Shown here: positions 1 to 8,494 of the stretch, piece by piece
Position numbering within the stretch: position 1 is the stretch's first letter
Layout: every line of letters starts with the position of its first letter
Assembly: GCA_017476545.1 (NCBI GenBank)
Contig: JAFUZP010000014.1
Coordinates: 1 to 64,000, forward strand
DNA: 64,000 nucleotides
Reading direction: 5' to 3'
Source: Alloprevotella sp.
GTDB taxonomy: Bacteria; Bacteroidota; Bacteroidia; Bacteroidales; Bacteroidaceae
Program-made: the position numbers and the translations under genes
The notes under the pieces: model-generated
Told to the model about the DNA's origin: nothing
The model's input: the letters and a program-made list of their open reading frames with translations, nothing else
Database searches by the model: none

Positions 1-139
1 CAGTTAAAGTACGGCCAGTTTTAGTTTCCTGCGCCAGCCCGGCGGCCCGGCGGCCGCCCCCTTCCGCGAATAGCGCCCCGGGGTTACGGGAACCCGCCTG
101 CAGGGTTGCGCATTCCGCCCCTTCCCTTCGGTACGCATT

Positions 140-249
140 TAGCCCAGCGGTCAGGAAGAAGTAACCGCAGGGTAAGTTTTCCTTAACCCTGGGGTCAGTG
201 TATCATAACCGCAGGGTCAGTTTTTTCTAATTTTAGGGCTACTTAACGA
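140..249. repeat. 22-bp repeat array 1 (5 units)
   Basis: Five consecutive 22-nt units start at 140, 162, 184, 206 and 228. Each begins with a 14-nt near-palindrome such as TAACCGCAGGGTAA, followed by an 8-nt spacer such as GTTTTCCT. The last unit is degenerate. The spacers (GTTT type) run opposite to those of arrays 2, 3, 4 and 6, so the array is inverted relative to them. It lies just upstream of the polysaccharide promoter. Bases 1-139 hold only GC-rich sequence and a small hairpin near 80-95, probably the 3' flank of a gene outside the window. Confidence 0.85.
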
Positions 250-267
250 TGATTTCCCGTAAAAAAA

Positions 268-299
268 TTTGCCGCTAAGGTCAGAATGGGCTAAATTTG
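268..299 (+). promoter_or_regulatory. Promoter of the polysaccharide operon
   Basis: TTTG at 268-271, 20 bp, then TAAATTTG at 292-299: an exact match to the Bacteroidales -33/-7 consensus. The transcript would start near 306, leaving a leader of about 215 nt before the flippase gene. I saw no flanking inverted repeats of the kind that mark invertible capsule promoters. Confidence 0.75.
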
Positions 300-329
300 C
301 CCGATAAGTGGCAAGGAATTTACACTTCC

Positions 330-360
330 CGTCCCCCTCTAATAGGGGACGTTTACTATT
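330..360 (+). terminator. Hairpin in the polysaccharide leader, possible attenuator
   Basis: CGTCCCC (330-336) pairs perfectly with GGGGACG (345-351) around an 8-nt loop and is followed by a T-rich stretch. It lies within the first 50 nt of the predicted leader, so it could act as a transcription attenuator. The weak T-run keeps confidence low. Confidence 0.4.
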
Positions 361-522
361 GTCCCGCCTGCAACCTCTCAATTTTCAGTGTGTTATGTCG
401 GATGCGGGGAGCTGGAAGTATGTGCTTTGCCATACATGCATCTTAAGTGAAAGAATTGTTTCCGGCCACTCGGCTGCCTGTGGGAGTGCAGGACGGTATG
501 GTGGCCTGTGAGAGGGATGTTC

Positions 523-1851
523 ATGGAAAGTTCCGCACGGACGCGTAAAGTGAAGAATAATGTGATAGGCTCCCTTGTGATAAAGGGGTTGAGCATTGTC
601 GTGCAGCTGATACTTGTCCCGCTGACGCTGGGTTATGTGTCCGATGAGCTATATGGGATATGGCTGACGCTTTCTTCCATCGTCGTTTGGCTGAACTTCT
701 TTGACATCGGGTTTACCTTAGGGCTGAAGAACAGGCTGGCGGAGGCGATAGCCAAGGAGGATTACGAGAAGGGAAAGCGCCTGGTCTCGACGACTTATGT
801 CCTGATGGCGGCCATCTTTATCCCCCTGTTCTGTTTCGGCGCGCTGGCTGTTCCGCACATTGACTGGCCCTACTGGCTCAAGGTGGATGCCGGCTATCTC
901 CCCGAGATACAGAGCACGCTGTACATTTTGTTGGGGTGCTTCTGTCTTCAGATGATAACAAATGTGCTGGGTGCGGTCGTTGCGGCGTTCCAGCAGGTGG
1001 CGCTGTCCTCCTTGTTCCCTGTCATCGGCAATGTGGCCTCCGTGGCCATCATCTATGTCTTGACGAAGACGGCCCCTCCCTCCCTGATGTATCTGGCTTT
1101 GGCTATCTCCATTGTCCCGATAGTGGTGGTTGTGGTGGCGTCCGCCGTCTTGTATAGTGGTGCATATCGGCGGGTGGCTCCTGCGCTGGGGTACTTTGAT
1201 AAGCGGGAGATAGGAAGCCTGTTTTCCTTGGGCGGCAAGTTTTTCCTGCTCCAGGTGCAGGTGGTGGTCTTGTATCAGACGACGAACTTCCTGATATCCT
1301 TTGTGTCCTCTCCCGTGACGGTGACGGCGTATAACATCGCATACCGCTATATAGGCGTTGCGATGATGGTGTTCATGATTGTCCTCCAACCCTTGTGGCC
1401 CGCCGTCACGGACGCCTACACGAAGGGGGACTTTGCCTGGATGAAGCGGGTGTATAGGAAGATGAGCCTGCTGTACCTGCTGTCGTCCTTGGCTATCGTG
1501 CTGCTCCTTCTCGTCTCTCCGCTGGTCTATAAGGTCTGGATAGGCGGCAAGGCGGAGGTGCCCTTCATCATGACGGCCGTTGTGGCCATATACGTAATCG
1601 TACATACCTGGGATTCCCTGCAGGTGTACATCATAAATGGCACGGGGCACATAAAGCTGCAGGTTTACGTAACCCTCTTCGGCCTCATCGCCCACGTACC
1701 GATGTCCTTGCTGTTCGGTAAGTACTTGGGGTTAGGGGGGCTTGGCGTGGTACTGTCCATGATAGTCGTGAACATCGTATATGCTTCGTGTTTTACGCTA
1801 CAGATTAACAAGCTGCTGAATAATACGGCAAAAGGTATTTGGATAGCATGA
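523..1851 (+). CDS. Wzx-type polysaccharide flippase
   Basis: A 442-residue integral membrane protein of the MATE/Wzx (polysaccharide biosynthesis) fold. It has about 12 hydrophobic segments beginning near residue 15 and few charged loops. It would move an undecaprenyl-linked oligosaccharide unit across the inner membrane. I chose the ATG at 523 because GAGAGGG lies 6 nt upstream; in-frame GTG 508 and ATG 517 are alternatives. It is the first gene of a tightly packed polysaccharide operon, its stop overlapping the next start by 4 nt, and it follows a long leader with a promoter at 268-299. The repeat-unit substrate cannot be read from the sequence. Confidence 0.88.
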   Translation: MESSARTRKVKNNVIGSLVIKGLSIVVQLILVPLTLGYVSDELYGIWLTLSSIVVWLNFFDIGFTLGLKNRLAEAIAKEDYEKGKRLVSTTYVLMAAIFIPLFCFGALAVPHIDWPYWLKVDAGYLPEIQSTLYILLGCFCLQMITNVLGAVVAAFQQVALSSLFPVIGNVASVAIIYVLTKTAPPSLMYLALAISIVPIVVVVVASAVLYSGAYRRVAPALGYFDKREIGSLFSLGGKFFLLQVQVVVLYQTTNFLISFVSSPVTVTAYNIAYRYIGVAMMVFMIVLQPLWPAVTDAYTKGDFAWMKRVYRKMSLLYLLSSLAIVLLLLVSPLVYKVWIGGKAEVPFIMTAVVAIYVIVHTWDSLQVYIINGTGHIKLQVYVTLFGLIAHVPMSLLFGKYLGLGGLGVVLSMIVVNIVYASCFTLQINKLLNNTAKGIWIA

Positions 1852-2564
1852 GTTGGATTAGAAAAAGGCTGCGGGACAACACACTGGTAATAAAGCTTTA
1901 CGCACTGAAGCTTTTCTGGAACCGGTATTTCCCCGTGCGGAAGGAATTGGGAGCTTGCGGCAGCAATTCGCGCCTTGAGTATCCCGTATGCTTTGAGACC
2001 CGAGGCAATGTCTTCCTGGAAGAAAATGTAAGGATACGGGGCGGCTGCCACATCATCAACTCGGCGGCTGAAAAAGTCGTCATCAAGAAATACTCCGTGC
2101 TGGCCCCTAACTGCACCATCATCACGAACAGCCACCGCAGCACGGTGACAGTCCCGCATTTCCTGCTGGGTGCGAGCCACATTAACGACAAGTCGTGCGA
2201 CATTATCATCGAGGAAGATGTCTGGGTCGGTGCCAATGTGGTGCTCCTTCCCGGAGCGCATTTGGGCCGGGGCTGCATCATCGGTGCGGGCTCGGTCGTG
2301 TCAAAACCGATACCTCCTTACGCTTTGGCCGTCGGCTCTCCGGCAAAAGTGATACAAAAAAAGTTTGAGCTGTCGGATGTCCTGGAGCACGAGAAAGCGC
2401 TCTACTGTGAAGCGGACAGGCTCTCGGAGGAATTCCTGCGGGAGCTTTACGCGGAACATTTTGAGGGGCTGAAGACCTATGGTACGGCGGAGGGCATTGA
2501 TGACGCCGCAAGGGAAAGACTCGCCCGCCTGAAGACGGCGACAAGGTTTGTGGAACCCTGCTGA
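1848..2564 (+). CDS. Hexapeptide-repeat O-acyltransferase
   Basis: A 238-residue protein with left-handed beta-helix (hexapeptide) repeats from about residue 60 to 165. Its IIEEDVWVGANVVLLPG and GCIIGAGSVVSK stretches are typical of the LbetaH/WbbJ acetyltransferase family. It probably acetylates a sugar of the polysaccharide from acetyl-CoA in the cytoplasm. The likely catalytic His is in NSHRST. The ATG at 1848 overlaps the flippase stop (ATGA), so the two are probably translationally coupled. The last 60 residues are helical, charged and less conserved in type. Acceptor sugar and acyl donor are inferred from the family and the locus. Confidence 0.82.
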   Translation: MSWIRKRLRDNTLVIKLYALKLFWNRYFPVRKELGACGSNSRLEYPVCFETRGNVFLEENVRIRGGCHIINSAAEKVVIKKYSVLAPNCTIITNSHRSTVTVPHFLLGASHINDKSCDIIIEEDVWVGANVVLLPGAHLGRGCIIGAGSVVSKPIPPYALAVGSPAKVIQKKFELSDVLEHEKALYCEADRLSEEFLRELYAEHFEGLKTYGTAEGIDDAARERLARLKTATRFVEPC

Positions 2565-2601
2565 TTCTGCACAGGGTGAGTTCGGAACGGATAAAGGCTT
2601 A

Positions 2602-3828
2602 ATGACGCGTCAAGACTCCATACATAAGGACTGGCTGGCTTTTATAATAGGGCTGTTTGCCTATGTGCAGGTGCGCATCCTCGGCACGTTTGCGGTCGGT
2701 GAGCTGGTGCTGTTTGCCATTACGCCGTTTATTGCGTTCAAGAAGTTCTGGCATGATACGCGGGCCCGGCACTTTGTCTATATGGGCCTGGTATGGTTGG
2801 CGGGCGTAATGTTTGCGGATATTTGGAACCGGACGCCTCTGGTGGACCACTTGAAGGGCGTCTTTAACGTCGTTTTCCTCATAGCGTTAGTTCCCGCCGT
2901 CTATTGGCTCCTTCACGACAGGCCGCGCCGTCTGCTCTATTATTATGGGGGCGCCGCACTGTCGATGCTTTTCAACTTCTATGTCCAGCGGTCTTATGAT
3001 GTTGTGTATGAGTTCGAGGTCTGGCGGGTGTATGCATTTTATCCTTTAGCGATATTTGCAGCCGGTTTCTTGTACTACAAGGGACGCCACCTCCTGTCCT
3101 ATGCCGTGGTGATGGCCTTTGGTGTGTGGTCGCTCTATAATATGAGCCGGAACATTTTCCTGACCCAATCCATCGCCGTAGCGATACTGTTTTATATGGA
3201 TTTGGTGGCTAAACGGCACGGTATGGTACGGGCTAAGGTCAAAAAAAGGGTGAGCGGGGTCATCTTCTTCTTGCTCGTGGCGCTGTTCTTCGTGGATTAC
3301 ACTTATGAATCCCTGGCATCAAGCGGCGCATTAGGTACGCGGGCTGCCCAGAAATACTGGGTGCAGAAGCGTTCGGACCGTGGTCTGGCTTCGGGTCGCG
3401 GGGATGCTTTTGTCTCACTCTACCTGATAGGCAAGAATCCCATTGTAGGTTATGGCAGTTATGCGAAGGACAAAGACAAGGTGGCGCACAGATATATAGC
3501 GAAACATAGCGTCTGGAAACCGAAATACAAGGCGGACAACCTGTTGCCCGGGCACTCTTATATTTTAGGGGCGTGGGTCTATGCCGGGATATTGGGCTTC
3601 GCTTTCTTTGCATACATACTGGTGCTCCTGTGGAGGGCGTTCTATACGGGGGTATTGTTCTCTGACTTGAAATTGATGGGGCTGAACATATACCTTCTTA
3701 TGATGCTGTTGTGGAATATCCTGTTCTCACCTTTCGCGCACCGCATAAACTTTGTGTTCTTTATCATGGCCGTTATGATACTTTGGCGGCGGTATGACCG
3801 CCAGGAAGCGGCAATAAAGCTGTCATAA
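2602..3828 (+). CDS. O-antigen polymerase/ligase family protein (Wzy-like)
   Basis: A 408-residue polytopic membrane protein with about ten hydrophobic helices and a large periplasmic loop (roughly residues 230-310) holding RG..SGRGDAF and PGHSYILG. This layout is typical of the O-antigen ligase/Wzy superfamily. In a Wzx/Wzy locus it would polymerise repeat units in the periplasm, or ligate them to lipid A core or another carrier. I chose ATG 2602, preceded by ATAAAGG, over an upstream TTG at 2548 that would add 18 non-hydrophobic residues. The neighbouring Wzx supports Wzy, but a WaaL-type ligase role cannot be excluded. Confidence 0.75.
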   Translation: MTRQDSIHKDWLAFIIGLFAYVQVRILGTFAVGELVLFAITPFIAFKKFWHDTRARHFVYMGLVWLAGVMFADIWNRTPLVDHLKGVFNVVFLIALVPAVYWLLHDRPRRLLYYYGGAALSMLFNFYVQRSYDVVYEFEVWRVYAFYPLAIFAAGFLYYKGRHLLSYAVVMAFGVWSLYNMSRNIFLTQSIAVAILFYMDLVAKRHGMVRAKVKKRVSGVIFFLLVALFFVDYTYESLASSGALGTRAAQKYWVQKRSDRGLASGRGDAFVSLYLIGKNPIVGYGSYAKDKDKVAHRYIAKHSVWKPKYKADNLLPGHSYILGAWVYAGILGFAFFAYILVLLWRAFYTGVLFSDLKLMGLNIYLLMMLLWNILFSPFAHRINFVFFIMAVMILWRRYDRQEAAIKLS

Positions 3829-3832
3829 GGAA

Positions 3833-4669
3833 ATGATAGTGCTGTCCATCGTAATCCCTTCTTACAACCAGGGCGCGTTTCTGGAGGAAGCCTTGCTGTC
3901 CGCCGTTTCCCAGAAGACTTCGGAAGTGGAAGTCTTAGTGATGGACGGCGGTTCCACAGATGGCTCTTGTGAAGTTATAAGGAAGTACGAGAAAGAGCTG
4001 TCTTATTGGCAGAGTGCGCAGGACAAGGGGCAGAGCGACGCGATAAATCAGGGTTTTCGGAAAGCGCGCGGGGCGTATGTTACTTGGCTTAACTCAGACG
4101 ACGTCCTGCTTGCAGGTGCTGTGGCGTCTATCTTGGGCGCGGTTAAGCGTTACCCGGAATGCCACTGGTTCCTGGGGAATGTCCTTTGGATGAACAAGTC
4201 CGGGGAAATAATCCGTGCCGGGAAGGTTGAAAAGGAGTGCTGGTTCTGGAACAAACGTTATTTGTTCTCTAACGGAGGCCCCTCTGCGGTGATGCGGCGG
4301 CAAACGTTGTTGGATATAGGTGCTCTCCGCGAGGACTTCCACTATATGATGGATACGGAATTATGGTGTAGGTTCCTTTCACAGGGATATCCCTTCAGAA
4401 GGATTGGGCATTATCTCTGGGGGCTGCGGCTCCATGAGCAGGCTAAGATGTCGGGACACAATTTCGCTAATTCCTCCTTTGCAGATAAAAGCCATCCTTC
4501 GTGGCAGCAAAAAAGGCTTGAGGTAGAGAGGATAGCGGCTCTTTATCCTAAAGGGAAACTGGAAAGCAGGCTTTGGAGGTTTTCAAAAATCCTTTCATCA
4601 ACAGCTTTTTCACGTGTCTTTGATAAGCGGCTTATCGGGAAGAATTATCACATTTTAGGCAAACAATAA
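3833..4669 (+). CDS. Family 2 glycosyltransferase
   Basis: A 278-residue GT-A fold transferase. The N-terminal LSIVIPSYNQGAFLEEAL and MDGGSTDGS stretches form the nucleotide-sugar site, and LNSDDV near residue 85 supplies the DxD-like metal motif. EDFHYMMDTELWCRF near residue 165 fits the catalytic base and acceptor region. It adds one sugar to the lipid-linked repeat unit at the cytoplasmic face of the inner membrane. It starts 4 nt after the polymerase stop, and its TAA overlaps the next ATG by one base. Donor and acceptor sugars are unknown. Confidence 0.88.
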   Translation: MIVLSIVIPSYNQGAFLEEALLSAVSQKTSEVEVLVMDGGSTDGSCEVIRKYEKELSYWQSAQDKGQSDAINQGFRKARGAYVTWLNSDDVLLAGAVASILGAVKRYPECHWFLGNVLWMNKSGEIIRAGKVEKECWFWNKRYLFSNGGPSAVMRRQTLLDIGALREDFHYMMDTELWCRFLSQGYPFRRIGHYLWGLRLHEQAKMSGHNFANSSFADKSHPSWQQKRLEVERIAALYPKGKLESRLWRFSKILSSTAFSRVFDKRLIGKNYHILGKQ

Positions 4670-5790
4670 TGCAAGGTTTGTTATTTTGGGCGAACTCCTT
4701 CTGTCGTTCGACTATGGCGTTCTATGACGGATTGGGCAGGGCGTTTGGTGAGCCGATAGAAGTAGTGGTCTTCAACAGAGATAGTAGTCATCGTGAAAAA
4801 TTAGGCTTTTCTAAGGAAGAATTTTCAAGGATGAATATCTCTTATTTGTGTGAAATCGCTGATTTGGAAGGGTTCATAAAAGCACATAAAGGTTATTCTC
4901 ATCTTTTCGGACGTTATCAGCAAGGAGAATTGTGTGCGGAAATTATGCGTAAGGTCCATGCGCAGGGAGACAGGTTTGCCGTGATGTCGGAAGCTCCATG
5001 TAATATGGAACGGGGTTTTCGCCGGATATTAAAAAAGTTTTATATCCGGTTCGTTTTGCCGCATAGGGTACAGGAGGTTGTCCGTGACGCAGATTTTATT
5101 ATCAATCTTTCTGGAGACGCGGATGGCTTATTTAAGCTGGGCTGGGCGCCACGGAAGGTGATACCATGCGGTTATTATCCGCCAAGGCTTTTGGGTTCAA
5201 GGGCTGAGAAGCGGACGGTGGTGCATTGGGAAGATTTTGTTATCCTATTGACAGGACAACATACTTGGCATCGTGATCCTTTGATGTTGCTGAAAGCCCT
5301 TGTGGAGTTAGAGAAAAAAGGGATGAAGTACAGATGTATGATTACCCAGAGCGGGCCTTTGACTGCGAAGATGCAACGTTTTGCAGAAAAGAATCAACTG
5401 CGCGGGGTTTCCTTTACGGGTTTCTTGCCTATGGCGGATGTAGTACGTCTGTACGAGACTTGTTCCGTCTTTGTGGGAACGGGACGGGATGAACCTTGGG
5501 GTATGCGCCTCAATGACGCGTTAGGTTGTGCTGCGCCACTGCTCGTTTCAGAAGGAATGGGGGGATATAGACTTGCGAAGGAATATGGCTGCGGATTTAC
5601 GTTTCCCCGTAGGGACTATCATGAGTTAGCGCGTTGTTTGGAACGAATGATAACGGATAGGGCGTTGTACCTTTCGGTTGCGGAACATGCATTCTCTGCT
5701 TCCCAAAAGATAGACCCGTATATTAAAAGCAACGAAGTCGCTCACAGTATAAAGGAACGATTCCCTATATGGGGAAACGACGAACAATGA
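4669..5790 (+). CDS. Family 4-like glycosyltransferase
   Basis: A 373-residue GT-B fold transferase. The C-terminal half carries the family 4 layout: VILLTGQHTWHRDPLMLLKA, then GVSFTGFLPMADVVRLY, then DEPWGMRLNDALGCAAPLLVS, where the usual E-x7-E is degenerate. The N-terminal half is divergent and acceptor-specific. The reading frame is visibly more AT-rich than its neighbours: 4800-5100 contains runs such as ATTTTCAAGGATGAATA, whereas the flanks are G/C-rich. This suggests exchange of this one gene. It overlaps both neighbours (TAATG before, ATGA after), so it is still integrated in the operon. Sugar specificity is not predictable. Confidence 0.8.
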   Translation: MQGLLFWANSFCRSTMAFYDGLGRAFGEPIEVVVFNRDSSHREKLGFSKEEFSRMNISYLCEIADLEGFIKAHKGYSHLFGRYQQGELCAEIMRKVHAQGDRFAVMSEAPCNMERGFRRILKKFYIRFVLPHRVQEVVRDADFIINLSGDADGLFKLGWAPRKVIPCGYYPPRLLGSRAEKRTVVHWEDFVILLTGQHTWHRDPLMLLKALVELEKKGMKYRCMITQSGPLTAKMQRFAEKNQLRGVSFTGFLPMADVVRLYETCSVFVGTGRDEPWGMRLNDALGCAAPLLVSEGMGGYRLAKEYGCGFTFPRRDYHELARCLERMITDRALYLSVAEHAFSASQKIDPYIKSNEVAHSIKERFPIWGNDEQ

Positions 5791-6980
5791 AGGTCCTAAC
5801 GGTTATTTCGGGGTTAAGTTATAAGAGTGGCGGCCCGTCGCGCAGCGTTCCTATGCTGGTGCGGGGGCTTGCGGAGGCGGGAGTGGACATCACCCTTATG
5901 GTCGTGAACAAGGAAGCGCGGATGAATGTGGAGCCGTTGCAGGGAACTTCTGCCAAACTGCGGGTGCTGGAGAACGGCTTCAGGCGCAAGGAGGTTGAGG
6001 CGTTCATCCGGGAGGAACGGTTTGACCTGATACAGATTCAAAGCCTTTGGGCATGGCACTACCACCAGGTGGTGCGGATAGCGCGGAGACAGGGTATTCC
6101 TTATATTATCACCACGCGGGGGATGCTCACCCCCTGGAGCTTGTCGCAGAGCCGGCTGAAGAAGGCACTGGCCCTACGCCTATACCAGAAGCAGGACTTG
6201 CAGCGTGCGGCGTGCATATTCACTACGGCGGAAATGGAGGCTGTGCAAGTGCGGGATTTGGGTGTGCAGACGGTGTGCTCCGTGATACCTAACGGTATAA
6301 ATACGGACGACTATCCTTGCAGGGAGACACTCTGCGGCAGGAAAGAGATGCTCTTCCTGTCCCGTATCCACCGGAAGAAGGGGCTGGAACTGTTGATTGA
6401 GGCATGGGAAAGGCTTCAGTCGGACTTTTCCGACTGGACGCTGACGATTGCCGGCAACGGCGACGAGGAATATATCCATGCGCTGCAAGGCAGGCTCCAT
6501 GCGGCGGGGCTGGAGGATGTTGTCAAGATAATACCCCCCGTCTTTGGTGAGGAAAAGATACGGCTGTATCAGCGAGCTTCGCTTTTTGTGCTGCCATCGT
6601 ACAGCGAGAACTTCGGAATGGTGGTTGTAGAGGCGATGAGTTGCGGATTGCCTGTCATCACGACGGACAATACGCCTTGGGAAGTGCTGAACGAAAAAGG
6701 CTTGGGTTGGTGCATCCCGCTGTCGGTGGAGAGTTTGGGCCGGACTTTGTGCGAGGCGATGGGGTTGGGTGTAGAGCGCCTGTCTGAGAAAGGGCGGCGT
6801 GCCGGCAGATGGGTGCGGGAAAGTTTTGATTACCGCCGCATAGCGGGGCAGACAAAAGAACTTTATGAGGACGTGCTGCGCGGAGAGGAACGGGCCAAAC
6901 GAGGATATACGTACCTCCCGCGAGGAGTGAGGCAGCCTCTGAGAGTTGCAACAAATGAAGAACGAAATAATGAGCGGTGA
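5787..6980 (+). CDS. Family 4 glycosyltransferase
   Basis: A 397-residue GT-B transferase with a classical GT4 signature. The N-terminal GLSYKSGGPSRSVPMLVRGLA stretch is followed by TTRGMLTPW, and then by PNGINTDDYP and LSRIHRKKGLELLIEAW. The catalytic EX7E region is SENFGMVVVEAMSCGLPVI. It transfers an activated sugar, usually with retention, to the growing lipid-linked unit. I chose ATG 5787, which overlaps the previous stop (ATGA); an in-frame ATG at 5769 would add six residues. GC content returns here to the level of the rest of the window. Confidence 0.87.
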   Translation: MKVLTVISGLSYKSGGPSRSVPMLVRGLAEAGVDITLMVVNKEARMNVEPLQGTSAKLRVLENGFRRKEVEAFIREERFDLIQIQSLWAWHYHQVVRIARRQGIPYIITTRGMLTPWSLSQSRLKKALALRLYQKQDLQRAACIFTTAEMEAVQVRDLGVQTVCSVIPNGINTDDYPCRETLCGRKEMLFLSRIHRKKGLELLIEAWERLQSDFSDWTLTIAGNGDEEYIHALQGRLHAAGLEDVVKIIPPVFGEEKIRLYQRASLFVLPSYSENFGMVVVEAMSCGLPVITTDNTPWEVLNEKGLGWCIPLSVESLGRTLCEAMGLGVERLSEKGRRAGRWVRESFDYRRIAGQTKELYEDVLRGEERAKRGYTYLPRGVRQPLRVATNEERNNER

Positions 6981-6981
6981 T

Positions 6982-7524
6982 ATGAAAGAGGATAGAGCGT
7001 CCCATAGTGCGCCGTGTCAGTTCGTCCGCATCGTATGGAGCGTGGCATGGCCGGCACTGACATGGTTCCTTCCACGCAGTGTGGGCAGTGGTTGGAAGCG
7101 GTGGCTGTTGCGGCTGTTCGGCGCACAGGTGCATCCGACGGCTGTGGTCTATACGGGGGCGAAGATTTATTATCCTGCGAATTTGCGTATGGACGCGCGT
7201 TCATGTTTGGCTACCGGCGTGGACTGTTACAATGTGGACAAGGTCGTGCTGTGTGAGGGTAGTACTGTTTCTCAGGATGCCTACCTTTGTACTGCCTCGC
7301 ATGACATATCCGACCCGGCGCACCGCCTGGTTACGGCTCCGATATGCATCGGTGCGCGTGCGTGGGTCGGCGCCCGGGCGTTTGTCGGGATGGGTGTGAC
7401 GCTGGGCGAGGGAGCGGTTGCTGGTGCAATGTCCGTCGTTACGCGCGATGTCGCGCCGTGGACCGTTGTGGCGGGTAACCCTGCAACGGAGATAAAGCGG
7501 CGGGTTCTTACTGCGAAAACGTAA
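6982..7524 (+). CDS. WcaF-like hexapeptide acyltransferase
   Basis: A 180-residue left-handed beta-helix acyltransferase. After a hydrophobic N-terminus come hexapeptide repeats from about residue 55, the catalytic-type TASHDISDP, then IGARAWVGARAFVGMGVTLG and AVAGAMSVV, ending in VVAGNPATEIKRR. This is the layout of colanic-acid acetyltransferase WcaF and its relatives. It probably O-acetylates the polymer unit. Start choice is uncertain: in-frame ATGs at 6955 and 6970 overlap the previous gene, while 6982 begins just after its stop and matches the usual family N-terminus better. Confidence 0.82.
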   Translation: MKEDRASHSAPCQFVRIVWSVAWPALTWFLPRSVGSGWKRWLLRLFGAQVHPTAVVYTGAKIYYPANLRMDARSCLATGVDCYNVDKVVLCEGSTVSQDAYLCTASHDISDPAHRLVTAPICIGARAWVGARAFVGMGVTLGEGAVAGAMSVVTRDVAPWTVVAGNPATEIKRRVLTAKT

Positions 7525-7529
7525 CGCTG

Positions 7530-8444
7530 ATGGAAAGAATACGGGAGCCGCTTGACCTTACTGTAGTCGTCCTTACGTACAACGAGGGACTTCATATTCG
7601 CCGTTGCTTGGAGAAGGCATGGGAATATGCGGCCCATGTCTTCGTCGTGGACAGCATGAGTACGGACTCAACGGTGGAGGTCTGTCGCGAATTGGGGGCG
7701 CAGGTTGTGCAGCACCCTTGGCCGGGTAATCAGGCGGAGCAGTTCAACTGGGCATTGGACAATGTGGAAATTCCGACGGGATGGATACTGCGTTTGGATG
7801 CGGACGAGTATCTGCTGCCCGAGTTGGTGGATGAGTTGTATGAGAAGTTGCCCCGGATGCCGGTAGAAGTGACCTCTCTCTCTCTCTCTCGCGCGCGGAC
7901 ATATTGCGGGAAGCGGTTGCGGTACAGCGTAGCCGGTGATGTACGTATTGTCCGCTTGTTCAGGAAGGGGACGGCGCGCTACGAACAGCGGATTATGGAC
8001 GAGCACCTGCTTATTTTGGGGGGCGAGACACGAGAACTGGAGCATCAGTTCGTGGATGATAGCCTCCTTACGGTCGGTTCGTTCACGGACAAGCACAATA
8101 ATTATGCTTCACGCGAGGCGGCCCTTCTGCTTGATGCGGAATTCGGTTTGTCCGGACATAGTGATTCAGCGGGGCCGGAAGGTAGTGCCGGAAAGAAGCG
8201 GAGACAGAAAGCACGGTATGCCCGGATGCCGCTTTTCTGGCGTGCGGTGGCTTATTTCCTGTACCGGTATATTTTCCGTCTTGGCTTTTTGGACGGCGCA
8301 GCGGGTTTCCAGTGGGATTTCTTCCAAGGCTTGTGGTACAGGATGCTTGTGGATGCGAAGATTCACGAGGCCAAGCGGCTTTGCGGGACGGACAAGGAGC
8401 TGCTCCGGGCTCATATCCGGGAGCGGTTGGGCGTGACATTATAA
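7530..8444 (+). CDS. WaaE/KdtX-like family 2 glycosyltransferase
   Basis: A 304-residue GT2 enzyme with LTVVVLTYNEGLHIRRCLE, VVDSMSTDSTVEV and the metal motif LRLDADEYL near residue 90. The second half has HQFVDDSLLTVGSFTDKHNNYA and a C-terminal helical/membrane-associated part, the layout of the LPS core transferase WaaE and similar EPS transferases. The coding sequence includes an uninterrupted (CT)8 tract at 7874-7890, encoding Ser-Leu-Ser-Leu-Ser. This could cause slipped-strand frameshifts. It starts 5 nt after the previous gene. Confidence 0.86.
   Translation: MERIREPLDLTVVVLTYNEGLHIRRCLEKAWEYAAHVFVVDSMSTDSTVEVCRELGAQVVQHPWPGNQAEQFNWALDNVEIPTGWILRLDADEYLLPELVDELYEKLPRMPVEVTSLSLSRARTYCGKRLRYSVAGDVRIVRLFRKGTARYEQRIMDEHLLILGGETRELEHQFVDDSLLTVGSFTDKHNNYASREAALLLDAEFGLSGHSDSAGPEGSAGKKRRQKARYARMPLFWRAVAYFLYRYIFRLGFLDGAAGFQWDFFQGLWYRMLVDAKIHEAKRLCGTDKELLRAHIRERLGVTL
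7874..7890 (+). repeat. (CT)8 dinucleotide tract inside a glycosyltransferase gene
   Basis: Seventeen bases of alternating C and T, followed by GCGCGCG, lie in frame within the GT2 gene near codon 116. Loss or gain of one unit would shift the frame in the middle of the enzyme. Such tracts drive phase variation of surface glycans in other bacteria. Whether this one varies here is unknown. Confidence 0.7.
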
Positions 8445-8494
8445 CTTTATAGTACGGCTGTCGCGATACGTCCGTAGCCGAATGACATCTTCTT

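Noticed and set aside
140-249. CRISPR array or telomere-like repeats
   Set aside because: Units are tandem 22-mers with 8-nt spacers, far too short for CRISPR spacers, and no cas gene is present. The TTAGGG resemblance is only in the palindromic core, and the arrays are internal to a chromosome-like gene order.
268-299. Invertible capsule promoter
   Set aside because: I found no inverted repeats flanking the promoter and no invertase gene in the window.
308-511. 67-codon frame in the polysaccharide leader
   Set aside because: It begins with GTG at the predicted transcript start, has no ribosome site, crosses the hairpin and shows no known motif.
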